Assembly: GCA_036365145.1 (NCBI GenBank)
Contig: JAEOAD010002712.1
Coordinates: 1,817,001-1,881,000 of the forward strand
DNA length: 64,000 bases
DNA from: Orientallactaga sibirica
Taxonomy: Eukaryota; Chordata; Mammalia; Rodentia; Dipodidae
Direction: 5' to 3'
Shown one piece after another: positions 1 through 11,112 of the stretch. Positions within the stretch are counted from its first letter, which is position 1. Every line of letters begins with the position of its first letter. A program made the position numbers and the translations under genes. The notes beneath the pieces were generated by a model. The model was given only the letters and a program-made list of their open reading frames with translations, had not been told where the DNA came from and ran no database searches.

Positions 1-111
1 TTTAATATGGATTAATTCATCTGCTCACCACAACCTACAGACAGCTTACTACTAATACCTTTCATAATACACTTCAGGCCAGTCATGGTTACACAGGGAA
101 ACAACAAGAGG

Positions 112-302
112 GCTGGAGAGATGACTTAGTGGTTAAGGCATTTGCCTGTGAAGCCCAAGGTCCCAGGTTCAATTCCCCAGAACCTACATAAGCTAGATGC
201 ACATGGTGGTACATGTGTCTGGAATTCATTTGCAATGGCTGGAGGCCCTGGTGTGACCATTCTTCACCTCTTCTCTCTCATGAACAAACAAACAAATAAA
301 TA
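112..302 (+). repeat. B2-like SINE
   Basis: Head GGCTGGAGAGATGACTTAG (A box), GGTTCAATTCCCC (B box), middle ATGCACATGG and GGCTGGAGGCCC, then CTCTTCTCTCTC and an AAACAAATAAATAA tail. Confidence 0.93.
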
Positions 303-369
303 AGTGCAACAACAAAGGGCAAAGCAGATGACTCAAGTGGATAAAGCACTTTGTGTGAGGAGCGGCTAC

Positions 370-690
370 CTTCTCACTGCTGAGATGAAACATCCAACCA
401 GAAGCAGCTTATGGGAGGGGAAGGGTTTATTTCAGGCTGACAGTTTTAAGGGGGAAGTTTTATCGTGGTGGATAACGCAGGGTAGAGCAGGAAGCTGCCA
501 CATGATCTGGGTGGAGGTGTCTGAATACTGGACTTGGAACTGGACTCCAAAAACCTCAAGCCCACCCCCAGTGACACACCTCCTCCAGAAAGGCTCCATC
601 CACTAGTGACTGAGTGAGACCTGACTGCAAACACATGAGGCTATGGGGAACATTTCACATTCAAACTCCCTCCCTCACTGTGCAATCAGG
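370..690 (+). repeat. Unnamed rodent interspersed repeat
   Basis: GGGAGGGGAAGGGTTTATTT, CCCCCAGTGACACACCTCCT, AAAGGCTCCATCCAC and a final ACATTTCACATTCAAACTCC match a family seen often in rodent DNA. I recognise the pattern but not the formal family name. Confidence 0.6.
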
Positions 691-699
691 AGTGCTGAG

Positions 700-905
700 C
701 TCAGAACCCCCATTAAGCCGGATGCTACAGTGTGAGCAAGAAGAGCAGTGGAGAGAGGAGAATCACCTGGAAGTTTACAGGCCAGAAAACCTGGCAAATG
801 CAACAGTGAACAACAAAAGAACCTCAAACAAGGTGGAAGAGAGACAAGAACCCACAGCCAAAGTTGTCTTCTGACTTCCACACTGTGTGACATGTGCTCA
901 TACAC
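700..905 (+). repeat. B4/RSINE1-like SINE fragment
   Basis: Contains the GGTGGAAGAGAGACAAGAAC, TTGTCTTCTGACTTCCACAC and ATGTGCTCATACACAC-type 3' end of B4-like elements. Confidence 0.6.
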
Positions 906-1161
906 ACAGCACTAAAAAAGACTGGACTAATAATCTATTTTGTCTATTATCCAGAGTGAATCCAGGACTGTATACTGAAGCTAAGTGCTCAAAGCCCTTT
1001 TCTACTAGTACAGAAGTCACTAAGGTGAGCTTATAAAGCTGATCACAAAACAAACATCATAGGAACTTCCTAGATGAACTAAACTGATTCTCACAGACAA
1101 TTCATGTCAGCTGGTTCAAATGTGAAAAGCACTAGATATTTTAATTTAAATTTAACATCAT

Positions 1162-1250
1162 CCAGGCACTCAGCATGCAAGGGGCAGCAGGAGGAAGTTT
1201 GTTGTGAGTTTGAGGCCAGCCTGGGCTAGAGTGAGACTCTCCCTCAAAAA
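1162..1250 (+). repeat. B1 SINE fragment
   Basis: TGAGTTTGAGGCCAGCCTGG and GCTAGAGTGAGACTCTCCC followed by an A tail; the left part is degraded. Confidence 0.8.
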
Positions 1251-1262
1251 AAATTAACATTA

Positions 1263-1409
1263 GCCAGGCGTGGTGGTGCATGCCTTTAATCCCAGCACTC
1301 AGGAGGCAGAGGTAGGAGGATTGCCATGAGTTTGAGGCCACCCTGAGACTACACAGTGAATTCCTGGTCAGCCTTGGCTAGCTTGAGACCCTACCTTGAA
1401 AAAAAATTA
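1263..1409 (+). repeat. B1 SINE
   Basis: AGCCAGGCGTGGTGGTGCAT, CTTTAATCCCAGCACTC, TGAGTTTGAGGCCACCCTG, GAGACCCTACC and an A tail. Confidence 0.95.
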
Positions 1410-3042
1410 ACATCAAATAATGGAAAGTTATGATGTTAGATTCATAAATACTTATCATATTTCTGGAAACACATGCACATGTAAGTTCTTCCCTTTTTAT
1501 TTCAATTGGATTTTCTAACCCATTCTTTCTAAGACATGATTTAAATGTAAAATTCCAAAGTTCATGTTTTAACTCTGACTAAAGTCAGTTTACTTGACTC
1601 TTTCACATATTCACAAGTCTAAGTCTACAGGCAAAGAGTAATTGCTTTACCCACAACTGACTTCCTTACTCTGTCTGTTCAAATGTTATCCATGGCCTCA
1701 AGACAGATCACACAGACTACTGTTCAAGAGTCTGTCAGCCAGAAGCACATTCCAGGTGATAAAGCCCAAACCACCTCCACCTCCCTCCTGTCTCCCAAGC
1801 ATGGGCAACAGAGCAGAGCAATGAGGCAAAGGAATGTTTGGAAGGTCTTGTCCCTATCTTTCAACTGATGAAGGGCTACATTATAAGGAACGCAGCACAC
1901 AGCACACAGCACAACACGTAATACATTTAAAAGAGACTGTTTCCTTTCGCACCCTCACAGTTCCAGGTCAGGTAAGGCTATGCAACCTAAGACAAAGCAA
2001 GGAGTAGAAAGATCAAAGAGGGACAATTTACCCTGAATCAGAATAATTATTTCCATATATATCACTGTGTGTTTGTTTTTATTTTTACTAAAGACTCTAA
2101 TGACTTGTGACGTACTTGAAGAGGAAAGTGAAATGACAAATTGCTCATCAAGCCAAGAGCCCCTTGATCCCTTTCCTGAGGACGCTCCCTCACATGAGTG
2201 GTCACTTCCTTAGGTGGTGACAGAGGCACATTTACTGCCAGCTGCACGCCTGTGCCTAAGACAGAACATAGCTCCAGTTTACACTCCTCCGCAGGCAAAG
2301 ACCTTGACTTACTGCAAAGAACTCTGCTGTGTTCCCTATTAACACTCCTTCCTTCAGTATCATGTGCTAATGACTCCTTTAAGGAAAAGAAACAAGCAGC
2401 AGTTGCTGACATTCCCTAAATCATTTATTCTTGGGGGTGGAGAGATGGGCTTGATTTTATCTTCTGCTTCAACAAATCAGAAGATCAGAACAGCTGTCCC
2501 CCATCAGCATGGACTGTCTCGTGTCATTCTCCACGGGCTCTTCCTCCCTCAGCCACAGTGCTCTGGGGATGCTCCTTTATGCACCTGGGCCAAGTACTCT
2601 TCCTGTGACCAGCTCCTGTTCTTCCACCTTTCTGCACAAGTCTAAATCTCATATTGTGAATGAATTTTCAGTATACCTTTCAGTTTATGACAACAGAACT
2701 CCATAAGCAAACTCCAACCTACCTTTCTACACTCAGGACTACCTGATATCCAACCCTTACTCAAAGTTTTGATTTCCTGAACTGAGTCTCACAGATCTCT
2801 AGCTTGCTTCAAGTCAAACTGTCCATTCCACCCAGACTCTGTTCCCTTCATCCAACTTTGCCCTGCTGAATGATATCAAAGACACAGCAAAAGTAGCATT
2901 CAGTCCAAGAAAACTCCTAACATTACCACACACTGATAAGAATGTGGCAACGGACATTAATGCCCAAGTCTGTCAAATGATAAAGCTGTAAGACTCATCT
3001 AATTTGTAGCTGGGGAGACAGCTCAGTGAAAAAAGCGTTTGG

Positions 3043-3268
3043 AGCTGGAGAGATGGCTTAGCGGTTAAGCGCTTACCTGTGAAGCCCAAGGACCACGGTT
3101 CAAGGCTCGTATTCCCCAGTACCCACGTAAGCCAGATGCACAAGGTGGCGCATGCATCTGGAGTTCATTTACAGTGGCTGGAGGCCCTGGTGCACCCAGT
3201 CTCTCTCTGCCTCTTTCTCTCTCTGTTGCTCTCAAATACATAAATAAAAATAAACAAAAAAATTAAAA
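3043..3268 (+). repeat. B2-like SINE
   Basis: GAGCTGGAGAGATGGCTTAG, CGGTTAAGCGC, ATGCACAAGGTGGCGCATG, CT-rich stretch and AAATACATAAATAAA tail. Confidence 0.95.
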
Positions 3269-3274
3269 AAATTT

Positions 3275-3530
3275 TTTTAAGTGTTTGCACAAGCATGAGG
3301 ACCAGAGTTCAGATCCTCAGCACTCATACAATATGTTGGGTGAGTCTGGACGCCCACTGTAATTCCTGTATTTGGGAGGCAGAGACAGGGAATCCCCAAG
3401 GCAAGCTGGCTAGCTTGACTAACCAAACTGGCAACCCTGGGCTCAAGTGAAAGACCCTGTCTCAATTAATAGGGTGAGAGCAAGTGAGGAAGGTGACCAA
3501 CACTAACCTCTGGCCTCCACATGTACACAC
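3275..3530 (+). repeat. B4/RSINE1-like SINE
   Basis: GTTTGCACAAGCATGAGGAC, TTGGGAGGCAGAGACAGG, AAGACCCTGTCTCAATTA, then CTAACCTCTGGCCTCCACAT running straight into the TACACACTTG array. Confidence 0.8.
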
Positions 3531-4078
3531 TTGTACACACTTGTACACACAGGTACACACTTGTGTACACACTTGTACACACTTGTACACACAGGTACAC
3601 ACTTGTGTACACACTTGTACACACATGTACACACTTGTGTACACACTTGTACACACATGTACACACTTGTACACACTTGTACACACTTGTACACACAGGT
3701 ACACACTTGTACACACTTGTACACACATGTACACACTTGTACACACATGTACACACTTGTGCACACACTTGTACACACATGTACACACTTGTGTACACAC
3801 TTGTACACACTTGTACACACATGTACACACTTGTGTACACACTTGTACACACATGTACACACTTGTGTACACACTTGTACACACTTGTACACACTTGTAC
3901 ACACTTGTACACACATGTACACACTTGTGTACACACTTGTACACACTTGTACACACAGGTACACACTTGTACACACTTGTACACACATGTACACACTTGT
4001 ACACACATGTACACACTTGTGCACACACTTGTACACACATGTACACACTTGTGTACACACTTGTACACACACACACAC
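3520..4078 (+). repeat. TACACACTTG/TACACACATG tandem array
   Basis: About 560 bp of ten- to twelve-base units (TACACACTTG, TACACACATG, TACACACAGG and a longer form with TTGTGTACACAC), ending in a pure CA run. Alternating purine-pyrimidine throughout. It starts directly at the TACACA-like tail of a B4-like SINE, which probably seeded it. Open frames of about 200 codons on both strands are artefacts of the repeat. Confidence 0.96.
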
Positions 4079-4400
4079 GGCTTAACTTGACAAGATTTTT
4101 AACACCTGTCCCCTACACAACCTAAACAGTTTATGAGTGAAAAAAGGCATTCACCTAATGGTTACAAAATAAAATGTTAACAAGATAGCAGCCCCAGATA
4201 AGACGAAACAATATTCAAACACATGGAATTGTCTAAATATTAGCCTTAGTGTTTTTTTTTAAAGAAAATGATTCATTCTGAGTGTGTAAGTACAAGTGAG
4301 TCTTTCCTGCCAAAAACTAATTTCTTTAAGGCTTGATAGAGCCACAGACTCTGCTAAGCTGCACAGCTGAGAAACTTAGCCAAGAGGTTGATTCAATTAC

Positions 4401-4496
4401 CTGTTGAATGAGTGAGCGAGCCTCTTCAGAAACACATTCTGGCATGTTCAAAGTAGTGTGGGTGTTTATTCCTGCTGGATGGCACTCAACCAAAGT
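4401..4496 (-). CDS. RPS6KC1: RPS6KC1 exon: kinase C-lobe, alpha-G region
   Basis: A 96-bp exon of 32 codons (TLVECHPAGINTHTTLNMPE then CVSEEARSLIQQ), with acceptor TTGTTTCAG and donor CAACAG|GTAATTG, phase 0 at both ends. This region follows the [11 protein letters not shown] helix in the family. The remaining tail of the kinase (an LLQFNPLERLG-like and HPFF-like motif and the C-terminus) was not found between 1 and 4400, so the last coding exon is off the window. Confidence 0.96.
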
Positions 4497-5522
4497 CTGA
4501 AACAACAAATCAGGTACATTTCTTATTCCAGATAACATCACACTCTGTTCTATCACAGGGCTTATGGACAGCGAGTACAGAAAGCCTGACATCCACCTGA
4601 ACCAGAGGCACAGCTACCAACAGTATCACCTACATAGATCAGGATGGGGTTGTGAGACTCCAGAATGTCTGACAGAATCAAGCAGAGCCACCATGCTCGC
4701 TTCGTCAACTATCCCTTTTTCTTTGTTACTGAATAACTGGCTCATCATACTTAAAAAAAAAGAAAGAAAGAAAGGCTCAAAACTGAAGAGGGACTTGTTA
4801 GCTCTGAATAATTAATGTTCTTAAAACCCTTTGAAGTTTAGAATTTGCTGGTTAAAAACACTTTAGACCTAAAAGCATTTTCTAATTTAACTATATATAA
4901 AAACGATTTGTGAACTATGCAGCAATCTTACACTGGCTACTTAACATATTCAAGGCAGAAACTTAAAAAAAATACAACTGCTCATTTCCTCTGTTTTCTT
5001 CCCAGGAGACATATGAACCAGATGTTAAACTCCGACAACTTTAAGCATCACACTTAAAGGTCATTATAATCAGAAGGTACACAAAGTCTGTTCTTAAGCT
5101 AATAGGAAAATGCATGGTATAGAGGGGGAAATGATGTTATCTTTAATATCAACATTAATTTTCTAAAAATGAGGATTCCCCTTTCTTCAGACAAGTCATT
5201 GAAAACATCAGAGAATTCTAATAAATGTATATTACAAACCTACGAATCTGATTCAGTTAAAGCTATATCACAGAATGTGACAGAAAGAAATATTGAGTTT
5301 ATATCTTAACACTGTGGCATAGCAATACAACCAACAATTTGTGCACTGTTAAAACACAATGCTTGTTTAAAAAACCAGACTGGACAGACTTGCATTTCTG
5401 TTTCTGCACAGGAGCTCCTCTTGCTCAGTACCTGACTTAAAACTATAGGCAAAGCTGCCGTGCTGCTTCCAAGTCGAGGTGGCATATGGATAAATGCATT
5501 AACTGTCCAGGTCACTACATAC
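4497..5522 (-). other. RPS6KC1: RPS6KC1 intron
   Basis: A 1026-bp intron with no recognisable SINE, apart from a short A/GAAA-rich patch near 4750-4775. Otherwise AT-rich unique sequence. Confidence 0.88.
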
Positions 5523-5605
5523 CTTGCCAGTGAGAAGTTCAAAGAGGACAGCGCCCAAACTCCACCAATCACAGGCTTCAGTTTCTTCTGTGATTGCTCC
5601 AACCT
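5523..5605 (-). CDS. RPS6KC1: RPS6KC1 exon: kinase C-lobe, APE to alpha-F
   Basis: An 83-bp exon encoding the end of APE and then [17 protein letters not shown] and [10 protein letters not shown]. The DWWSLG motif is the AGC-kinase alpha-F signature. The acceptor is most simply TGTTTAG|AG, which completes the split E codon left by the previous exon; a second AG two bases on would break the frame. The donor is GGCAAG|GTATGT, phase 0. The intron before it is 22.7 kb. Confidence 0.96.
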
Positions 5606-7283
5606 CTAAACATACCGGGGAAAAAGGTTGATATTAAAATTCCAGAGGTCAATTAAACTTTCAAAATTAACATGTATTAGCAAGGTGACCTTTTTAATGC
5701 TGAGAAAGCATATACTAAATATTACTGGGCTTTCAAAATTCCTGAAAGTTCCTTATCCTCTTGGTCACCTACTGTGGTTGCATTTTTTTTCTGATGCACT
5801 CATACATTAGGCAGAGACATTTGTTCTTCATTTGATGGAGGGACACCTTCAAGATGTTATATTTAAGGGTTATGTGAACTTACTAAATCAGCACATTTTC
5901 ATCTTTCAAATTCAAAAAAGTACAGCCAATTTCACCTCACATACTATATATATATTTTTTTTTAGAAATAAAGACTTGGTAATCATAAGGAACTTCAATG
6001 ATTATCTAAGCCAGTATTAATTAGCCTGTTCCACATTAGAAACCAGGGGGTGAGCTGCCCGGCCAATGCCATAGATGAGAGAACAGCCCAAGACAGATCT
6101 GGCTTTAATTCCATCTTCCACTACAGTAAAACCAACTGCTTTCAACTAAAAAAGGAGTCTCTGAAATGCCATGTACAGCTGTATTGTTTCAAGCTACAAA
6201 TGAGCTCTGATAAGGGCTTTTAGAATATGTAAAATTAGAATTTTATCTGTTATTCTACCATTTACCAGCACAACTTCCTGAAATACAAGCTATGAGGTGT
6301 CATCTTTCAGGTTTCTCCTCATTTTACCATTTTGAGTGTTTTTTTTTTTTTTAATCTCTTAGCCATTTTCAATGTCTAGTCCTTTTCTAATAGCATCTGT
6401 CACTCATAAAGTCTTGTCAATATCTGTCTTTTCAATTCCATTCAAACAAAAAAGCATTTCACTGTTTGACTGCAGGTAGCCTGCAACTCCTAACGATAAT
6501 GTTGAGAAATGTCTACCTGGTTAAGCTGGAACTTGGAAAATGGTAAGTGGAAGTGGGGCTCGGGTGCCCAGTTTTAACCAATGCTTTAACAATCCTGTGT
6601 GGAAAGACACACAATGTTTTTTCCCAGCCTTCCCAAAGGAGAGCAGGAGCAATCATCAATGGCAAGCAACAGCTGCAGCAAAGAAACACCAAGAGCTGGG
6701 ACTGCTGCGCCTCCTCCTCGTGGTTTCCCATACTCTACACAGCCCGAGAAACTTCTCTAGTAACCAACTATAGAAATGATCCCCGAGACCGTAGTCTTCA
6801 CACAACTCTTAAAATATGCTGAGCTTTAAGTCTTGAAGCAAAGAGTGTGTGGACCAGAAGAAAAGAAGAGTTTCTTATGCAAAATACTGAAATGACTCCG
6901 TTTTATAACCCCCTCCATATTGCTTCTTGTGGGCTGCAGTCTGTAGAAATACGCCTACACCACAAGCCCTTACAGCCAGTTCTTTTCCTACAGCACTTCA
7001 CCCAGCTCACAGCCTCTGTTCTCTCAGCTAAACATGGAAAGCAGACAGGTACTAAAGTGAACTATGTTCATGCTCATGACGCGAGTCATGTGCGTTCGTG
7101 ACACAGGTGTCTGACAGACCAGGAGCTACAGACCTACCAAGTTTCCTCATACGTGCACATCTCTATGGAGTGTTGCTGTAGAACCATTTTGAATGACATA
7201 TTCATATAATATCTAAGTATACAAGTAAATTGCACTATCTTCAAAAAGCCATACAAAGAATTCTGCTTTTTTTTAAAAAAAAA

Positions 7284-7468
7284 ATGTTTTATTTATTTTC
7301 AAGGAGAGAGAGTGAGTACATGGGCATGCCAGGACCTCCTGCCACTACACACAAACTCCAGATGCATGTACCACTTTGTGCCTCTGGCTTTGCATGGGTA
7401 CTGAGGAGCTGAATCCAGGCCATCGAGCTCTGCAAGCACTTTAACTGCTGAGCCATCTTTCCAGCCCT
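7284..7468 (-). repeat. B2-like SINE
   Basis: Minus-strand copy: TTTATTTATTTTC tail complement, AGGAGAGAGAGTG, GGGCATGCCAGGACCTCC, ending at GAGCCATCTTTCCAGCCC. Confidence 0.93.
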
Positions 7469-7544
7469 GAGGTTGTTGTTGTTGTTTTTTCCCATGTGAC
7501 TTTCTGTCTCCAATAAAGTGAAGTCTCTACTGTTCTTTTTTTAT

Positions 7545-7762
7545 ATAAATTATTATTATTATTATTATTATTGACAACTTCTATACTTACATACAAAAAA
7601 ACCCACCTGATATTTCCCTCCCCTCCCCCATTCCCCTTTAGAACTCCAATCTCCATCATATCCCCTCCTCTCTCCATTAGTCTTTTAATTTGATGTCCTC
7701 ATCTTTTTCTTCTATTTTGAGGGTCTTGTGGAGGTATTGCTAGGCACTGCAAAGAGCATGGT
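7545..7762 (-). repeat. L1 3'-end-like short element
   Basis: Minus-strand purine-rich L1-type 3' UTR. On plus it reads ACCTGATATTTCCCTCCCCT, ATATCCCCTCCTCTCTCCAT, TTCTATTTTGAGGGTCTTG and GGTATTGCTAGG, with a (TTA)n complement of the tail at 7549-7574. The same ~200-bp segment recurs at 12310-12525. Confidence 0.75.
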
Positions 7763-7764
7763 AA

Positions 7765-7955
7765 GGGCTGGAGGGATGCTTAGCAGTTAAGGCATTTGCC
7801 TGCAAAGCCAAAAGGACCCAGGTCCAATTCCCCAGGACCCACATAAGCCAGATACACAAGGTGGCGCATACATATGGAGTTCATTTGCAGCAGCTGGAGG
7901 CCCTAGTGTGCCCATTCTCTCTTTCTCCCTCTCAAATAAACAATTAAGTGAAGAT
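7765..7955 (+). repeat. B2-like SINE
   Basis: GGGCTGGAGGGATGCTTAGC, CCAGGTCCAATTCCCCAGG, GATACACAAGGTGGCGCATA and an AAATAAACAATT tail. Confidence 0.93.
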
Positions 7956-8477
7956 TTAAAACAATTTTGAAGCATGGTAAGAAAATATGAGAAATCTTCT
8001 AGTGACTCGCCTTTGGGGTGATGAGCTGTTACTACTTGCAAACACCTCAGATTCTAAGCTAAAAAGAATATAAACAATCTTAGTCCTAATCTTATCATGA
8101 CCCAACACAATGTATCAAGTCCTGAGTCAATCACCTCTCTTATAAAACCAACCCATGGGTAACCCCCACCCCCAGAGTCAGAAGCTTCTTGCTTTGCTTC
8201 TGTAGGTCACTTGCTGCTTCCTGCCTGTGCCCTAGTCAGGTAGCCCAGAAGTTTAACCCATCACTAGTGTAAAGAATGTAAGATGGTTTCAAACTGCCTG
8301 CCATACTGTCTATAAAAAAATCTGAGCTATCAGAGCTCAGCACACAGGCTCTGGAAGTTATTCCCCTGAGTCCACGTCAACATGAGTAAATTTTCAGATT
8401 CTCCATTCTATCTTTGGTGCCCGCTCTGTGACTCAGTTTCCCATAACATGTTTAGGAATGTTAACAAGGATGTTAAA

Positions 8478-8700
8478 ACCCACATAAACACTGGGCAGGT
8501 GGCTTGAGCCTGTAACCCCAGCACCGGGGATCCTGAGCATGCTGGTCAGCAGCCAAATTCATGAGGTCCAGGTCAGTGAGACAGACCTTCTTATCTCCAA
8601 GAAGGTGGACAATATAACTGAACTTGACATGGTGGCAACATGTACACAACTGCACCCCCCCACACACACATACAAACACATACACACACACATGCACATC
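8478..8700 (+). repeat. B4/RSINE1-like SINE
   Basis: ACACTGGGCAGGTGGCTTGA, TGTAACCCCAGCACCGGGG, a GTCAGTGAGACAGACC-type centre and a 3' end passing into CACACACATACAAACAC. Confidence 0.65.
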
Positions 8701-8876
8701 AATCCATCCATCCATCAATCAGTCTAACAAGGGATGTTCCCAGAAACCTTAGTAAAGAGGAAATTTATCAGAGTCCTATCATCAAATATAACCTTCTGTA
8801 CATTTCCTTCCAGGTCCAAGCAGGCAACACAGCAGCACAGTTTCCTTATTTTAAAAAAAAAAAATTTTTTTTTTCC

Positions 8877-9015
8877 CCCAAGATAGGGTCTTGCTCTAGC
8901 TCAGGCTGTCCTGGAATTTCCTATGTAGTCTCAGGGTGGCCTCGAACTCACAGCAATCCTCCTACCTCTGCCTCCCGAGTGCTGAGACTAAAGGTGTGCA
9001 CCATCATGCCTAGCT
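8877..9015 (-). repeat. B1 SINE
   Basis: Minus-strand copy: GATAGGGTCTTGCTCTAGCTC, CCTATGTAGTCTCAGGGTGG, CTCCCGAGTGCTGAGACT, ATCATGCCTAGCTC. Confidence 0.93.
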
Positions 9016-9029
9016 CAAAATTATTAAAC

Positions 9030-9400
9030 AGGATATAAGGAAATGGCTCAGATAAGAGTGCTTGCCACACAAGCAAGAGAGCCTGAGAGGGCTTGAGTTC
9101 AATCCCCAGTACCCACATACAAAGCTGGGCATGGCCATGAACACTACTGTCCCATGGACAGTGGAGACAGGAGACTCGCTGGGGCTTGTGGGTCAGCCAG
9201 TCTGACTTTCAACAGTAGCTGCAGGTCCAGTAAGACTCCATCTTAAGGAAGTAACGCAAAGCAACAGTGGAAGACACCCAACACCCTCCTCTGTGCTCCA
9301 CCCACTGGTGTACACAGCATATACATCTGCACAGACATGTACATCTACCACCTACAACATTACTCGTACTGCACACACGCACATCCCCAAAATTCTTTTT
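9030..9400 (+). repeat. B4/RSINE1-like SINE
   Basis: GGAAATGGCTCAGATAAGAG, TTGAGTTCAATCCCCAGTAC, CAGGTCCAGTAAGACTCC and a final CTGTGCTCCACCCACTGG with ACATGTACATCT-type tail. Confidence 0.65.
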
Positions 9401-9411
9401 TCTGTACATAT

Positions 9412-9612
9412 TTTAATTTATTTATTTCAGAGAGAGAAAGAGGTAGAGAGAGGGAGAGAATGAGCATGCCAGGGCCATCAGCCACTGTAAACAAACTCCA
9501 GACGCATGCACCCCCTTGTACATCTGGCTTATATGGGTCCTGGAGAATCGAACCAGGACCCTTTGGTTTTGCAGGTAAATGTCTTAACCGCTAAGCCATC
9601 TCTCCAGCTCTC
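9412..9612 (-). repeat. B2-like SINE
   Basis: Minus-strand copy: TTAATTTATTTATTTCAGAG, GAGCATGCCAGGGCCATC, CCAGACGCATGCACCCCC, ending AACCGCTAAGCCATCTCTCC. Confidence 0.95.
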
Positions 9613-9932
9613 ACCCAAAATTCTTTCACAGCTTCTCATGAACCATTCGAAAGCATTTTAATGTCTTGCTTAGTCAAGAGCATTCATATAATCAGGTCTC
9701 ATTGTGTCAGATTTCACTCAGCTAACACACACACACAAGCAGCCTGAACCAGACTGTGCTCTGGCCACACTGTTAAGTAATGAGAAGCGGACACTGGCTT
9801 CCTACTAGCATTCTTAGTAATTTTGTCTTTTAGCTCAAGAACTTTAGTTATTTCATCTCTTTAATCATACAGTAGGTAGTAGGTATTTCTTAGGGGTTTT
9901 TTGTTTGTTTGTTTTTGTTTTGTTTTTTGTTT

Positions 9933-10060
9933 CTCAAGGAAGGGTCTCACTCTAGCTCAGGCTGACCTGGAATTCACTCTGTAGTCTCAGGGGTATCTTG
10001 AACTCCTACCTCTGCCTCCCTAGTGCTGGGATTAAAGGCATGCGCCACCTCACCCAGCTA
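9933..10060 (-). repeat. B1 SINE
   Basis: Minus-strand copy after a T/G-rich run: CTCAAGGAAGGGTCTCACTC, TGACCTGGAATTCACTCTG, AGTGCTGGGATTAAAGGC, CACCTCACCCAGC. Confidence 0.94.
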
Positions 10061-10221
10061 TTTCTTAGTTTATATTATAAAGGTTTTACCTGTTGAGAAC
10101 AAGATGCAAAGTTAATGATCAGCAACCTGTCTGGCATGTGCCAAAAACAAGCCCACCCTCTAGAAGCGGGTCACTTTCATCATAATAAGCATATGCTACA
10201 ATAGTGATGGTTCCAACAGCA

Positions 10222-10310
10222 AAACAGCAACTGGCATTATGTCCATAATAACTAGCTGCCATATGCAAGGAGCTGTGCTACCATTCTACACAATTATTTA
10301 AAAAGTTTCC
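10222..10310 (+). repeat. MIR-like fragment
   Basis: CTAGCTGCCATATGCAAGGA, GCTGTGCTACCATTCTACAC and AATTATTTAA resemble the MIR core (the 'caggcactgtgctaagc' region). Weak and old. Confidence 0.4.
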
Positions 10311-10447
10311 AGACAAGCTGATAGAGAACTTATTTGTGTTGGGTGACTATGCAGACAGAGAACTTGTACTGACGTGACTAGTGAGGAAAGAGACATCTGA
10401 CCCACTCAACTCAGAGAAACACGGGCATGAGCAATGCCTTTTCCGAG

Positions 10448-10508
10448 GCTGGAGAAACGGCTCAGTTTACTTTCTCTTTTTCACTCTCTCTCAAATAAAT
10501 AAATAGGA
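10448..10508 (+). repeat. B2-like SINE, internally deleted
   Basis: The head GGCTGGAGAAACGGCTCAG is joined directly to a CTCTCTCAAATAAATAAATA tail; the middle 130 bp is gone. Confidence 0.8.
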
Positions 10509-10519
10509 AAAAAAAGCTC

Positions 10520-10728
10520 GGGCTGGAGAGATGGCTTAGTGGTTAAGGTGCTTGCCTGCAAAACCTAAGGACCCAGGTTCAATTCCCCAGGACCCACGTA
10601 AACCAGATGCACAGGGTAGCACATGCATCTGGAGATCATTTGCAGTGGCTAGAGGCCCAGTGTGCCCAAATTCATTCATTCTCTTTCTCTCCCCCTCTCT
10701 CAGATAAATAAATAAAATATCTTAAAAA
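10520..10728 (+). repeat. B2-like SINE
   Basis: GGGCTGGAGAGATGGCTTAG, GGTTCAATTCCCCAGGACC, ATGCACAGGGTAGCACATGC and an AGATAAATAAATAAAAT tail. Confidence 0.95.
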
Positions 10729-10978
10729 AAAGAAAAAAAAAAGCTCATGTTCTGCCTTTCTCCCGTATCACCGCTGGGAATGTGTGCCCAGGGGCAAAGT
10801 GACAGAGTGTGTACAGCACTGGGATGCTCTTGTAGTGAAGATATAAACAGAGTATCTTCCAGAGCCTCACAGATTTTGTATGTGTGGGAGAGGGTGAGGC
10901 ATTATTATAAGAAACACAGACCAATTATGGAACACAATATAAACTTTTCATGGATTTTTCAGATAAAAAATGACTTTA

Positions 10979-11112
10979 AATTGGGCATGGTGGTACACAC
11001 CTTTAATCCCAGCACTTGGGAGGCAGAGGTAGGAGAATAGCCATGAGTTTGAGGCCACCCTGAGACTCCATAGTGAATTCCAGGTCTGGGCTAGAGTGAG
11101 ACCCTACCTTGG
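10979..11112 (+). repeat. B1 SINE
   Basis: TTGGGCATGGTGGTACACAC, CAGCACTTGGGAGGCAGAGG, GAGACTCCATAGTGAATTCC, TGAGACCCTACCTTGG, tail continuing as GAAAGAAAG into the polypurine tract. Confidence 0.95.

Larger units (their letters stand above)
1..4400 (-). other. RPS6KC1: RPS6KC1 intron (before the last coding exon)
   Basis: No coding exon is visible. It holds B2-like SINEs (112-302, 3043-3268), an unnamed rodent repeat (370-690), B4-like pieces (700-905, 3275-3530), two B1 copies (1162-1409) and the TACACACTTG array (3520-4078). 1410-3040 and 4080-4400 are otherwise featureless intron to my reading. Confidence 0.85.

Noticed and set aside
112..302. tRNA gene suggested by A- and B-box sequences in the SINE heads
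   Set aside because: The promoter boxes belong to tRNA-derived SINEs; no cloverleaf with proper acceptor stem is present.
3462..4125. Several ~190-213-codon open frames rich in Cys/Val/Tyr or Thr/His on both strands
   Set aside because: All are translations of the TACACACTTG tandem array; five overlapping frames open at once is a repeat artefact.
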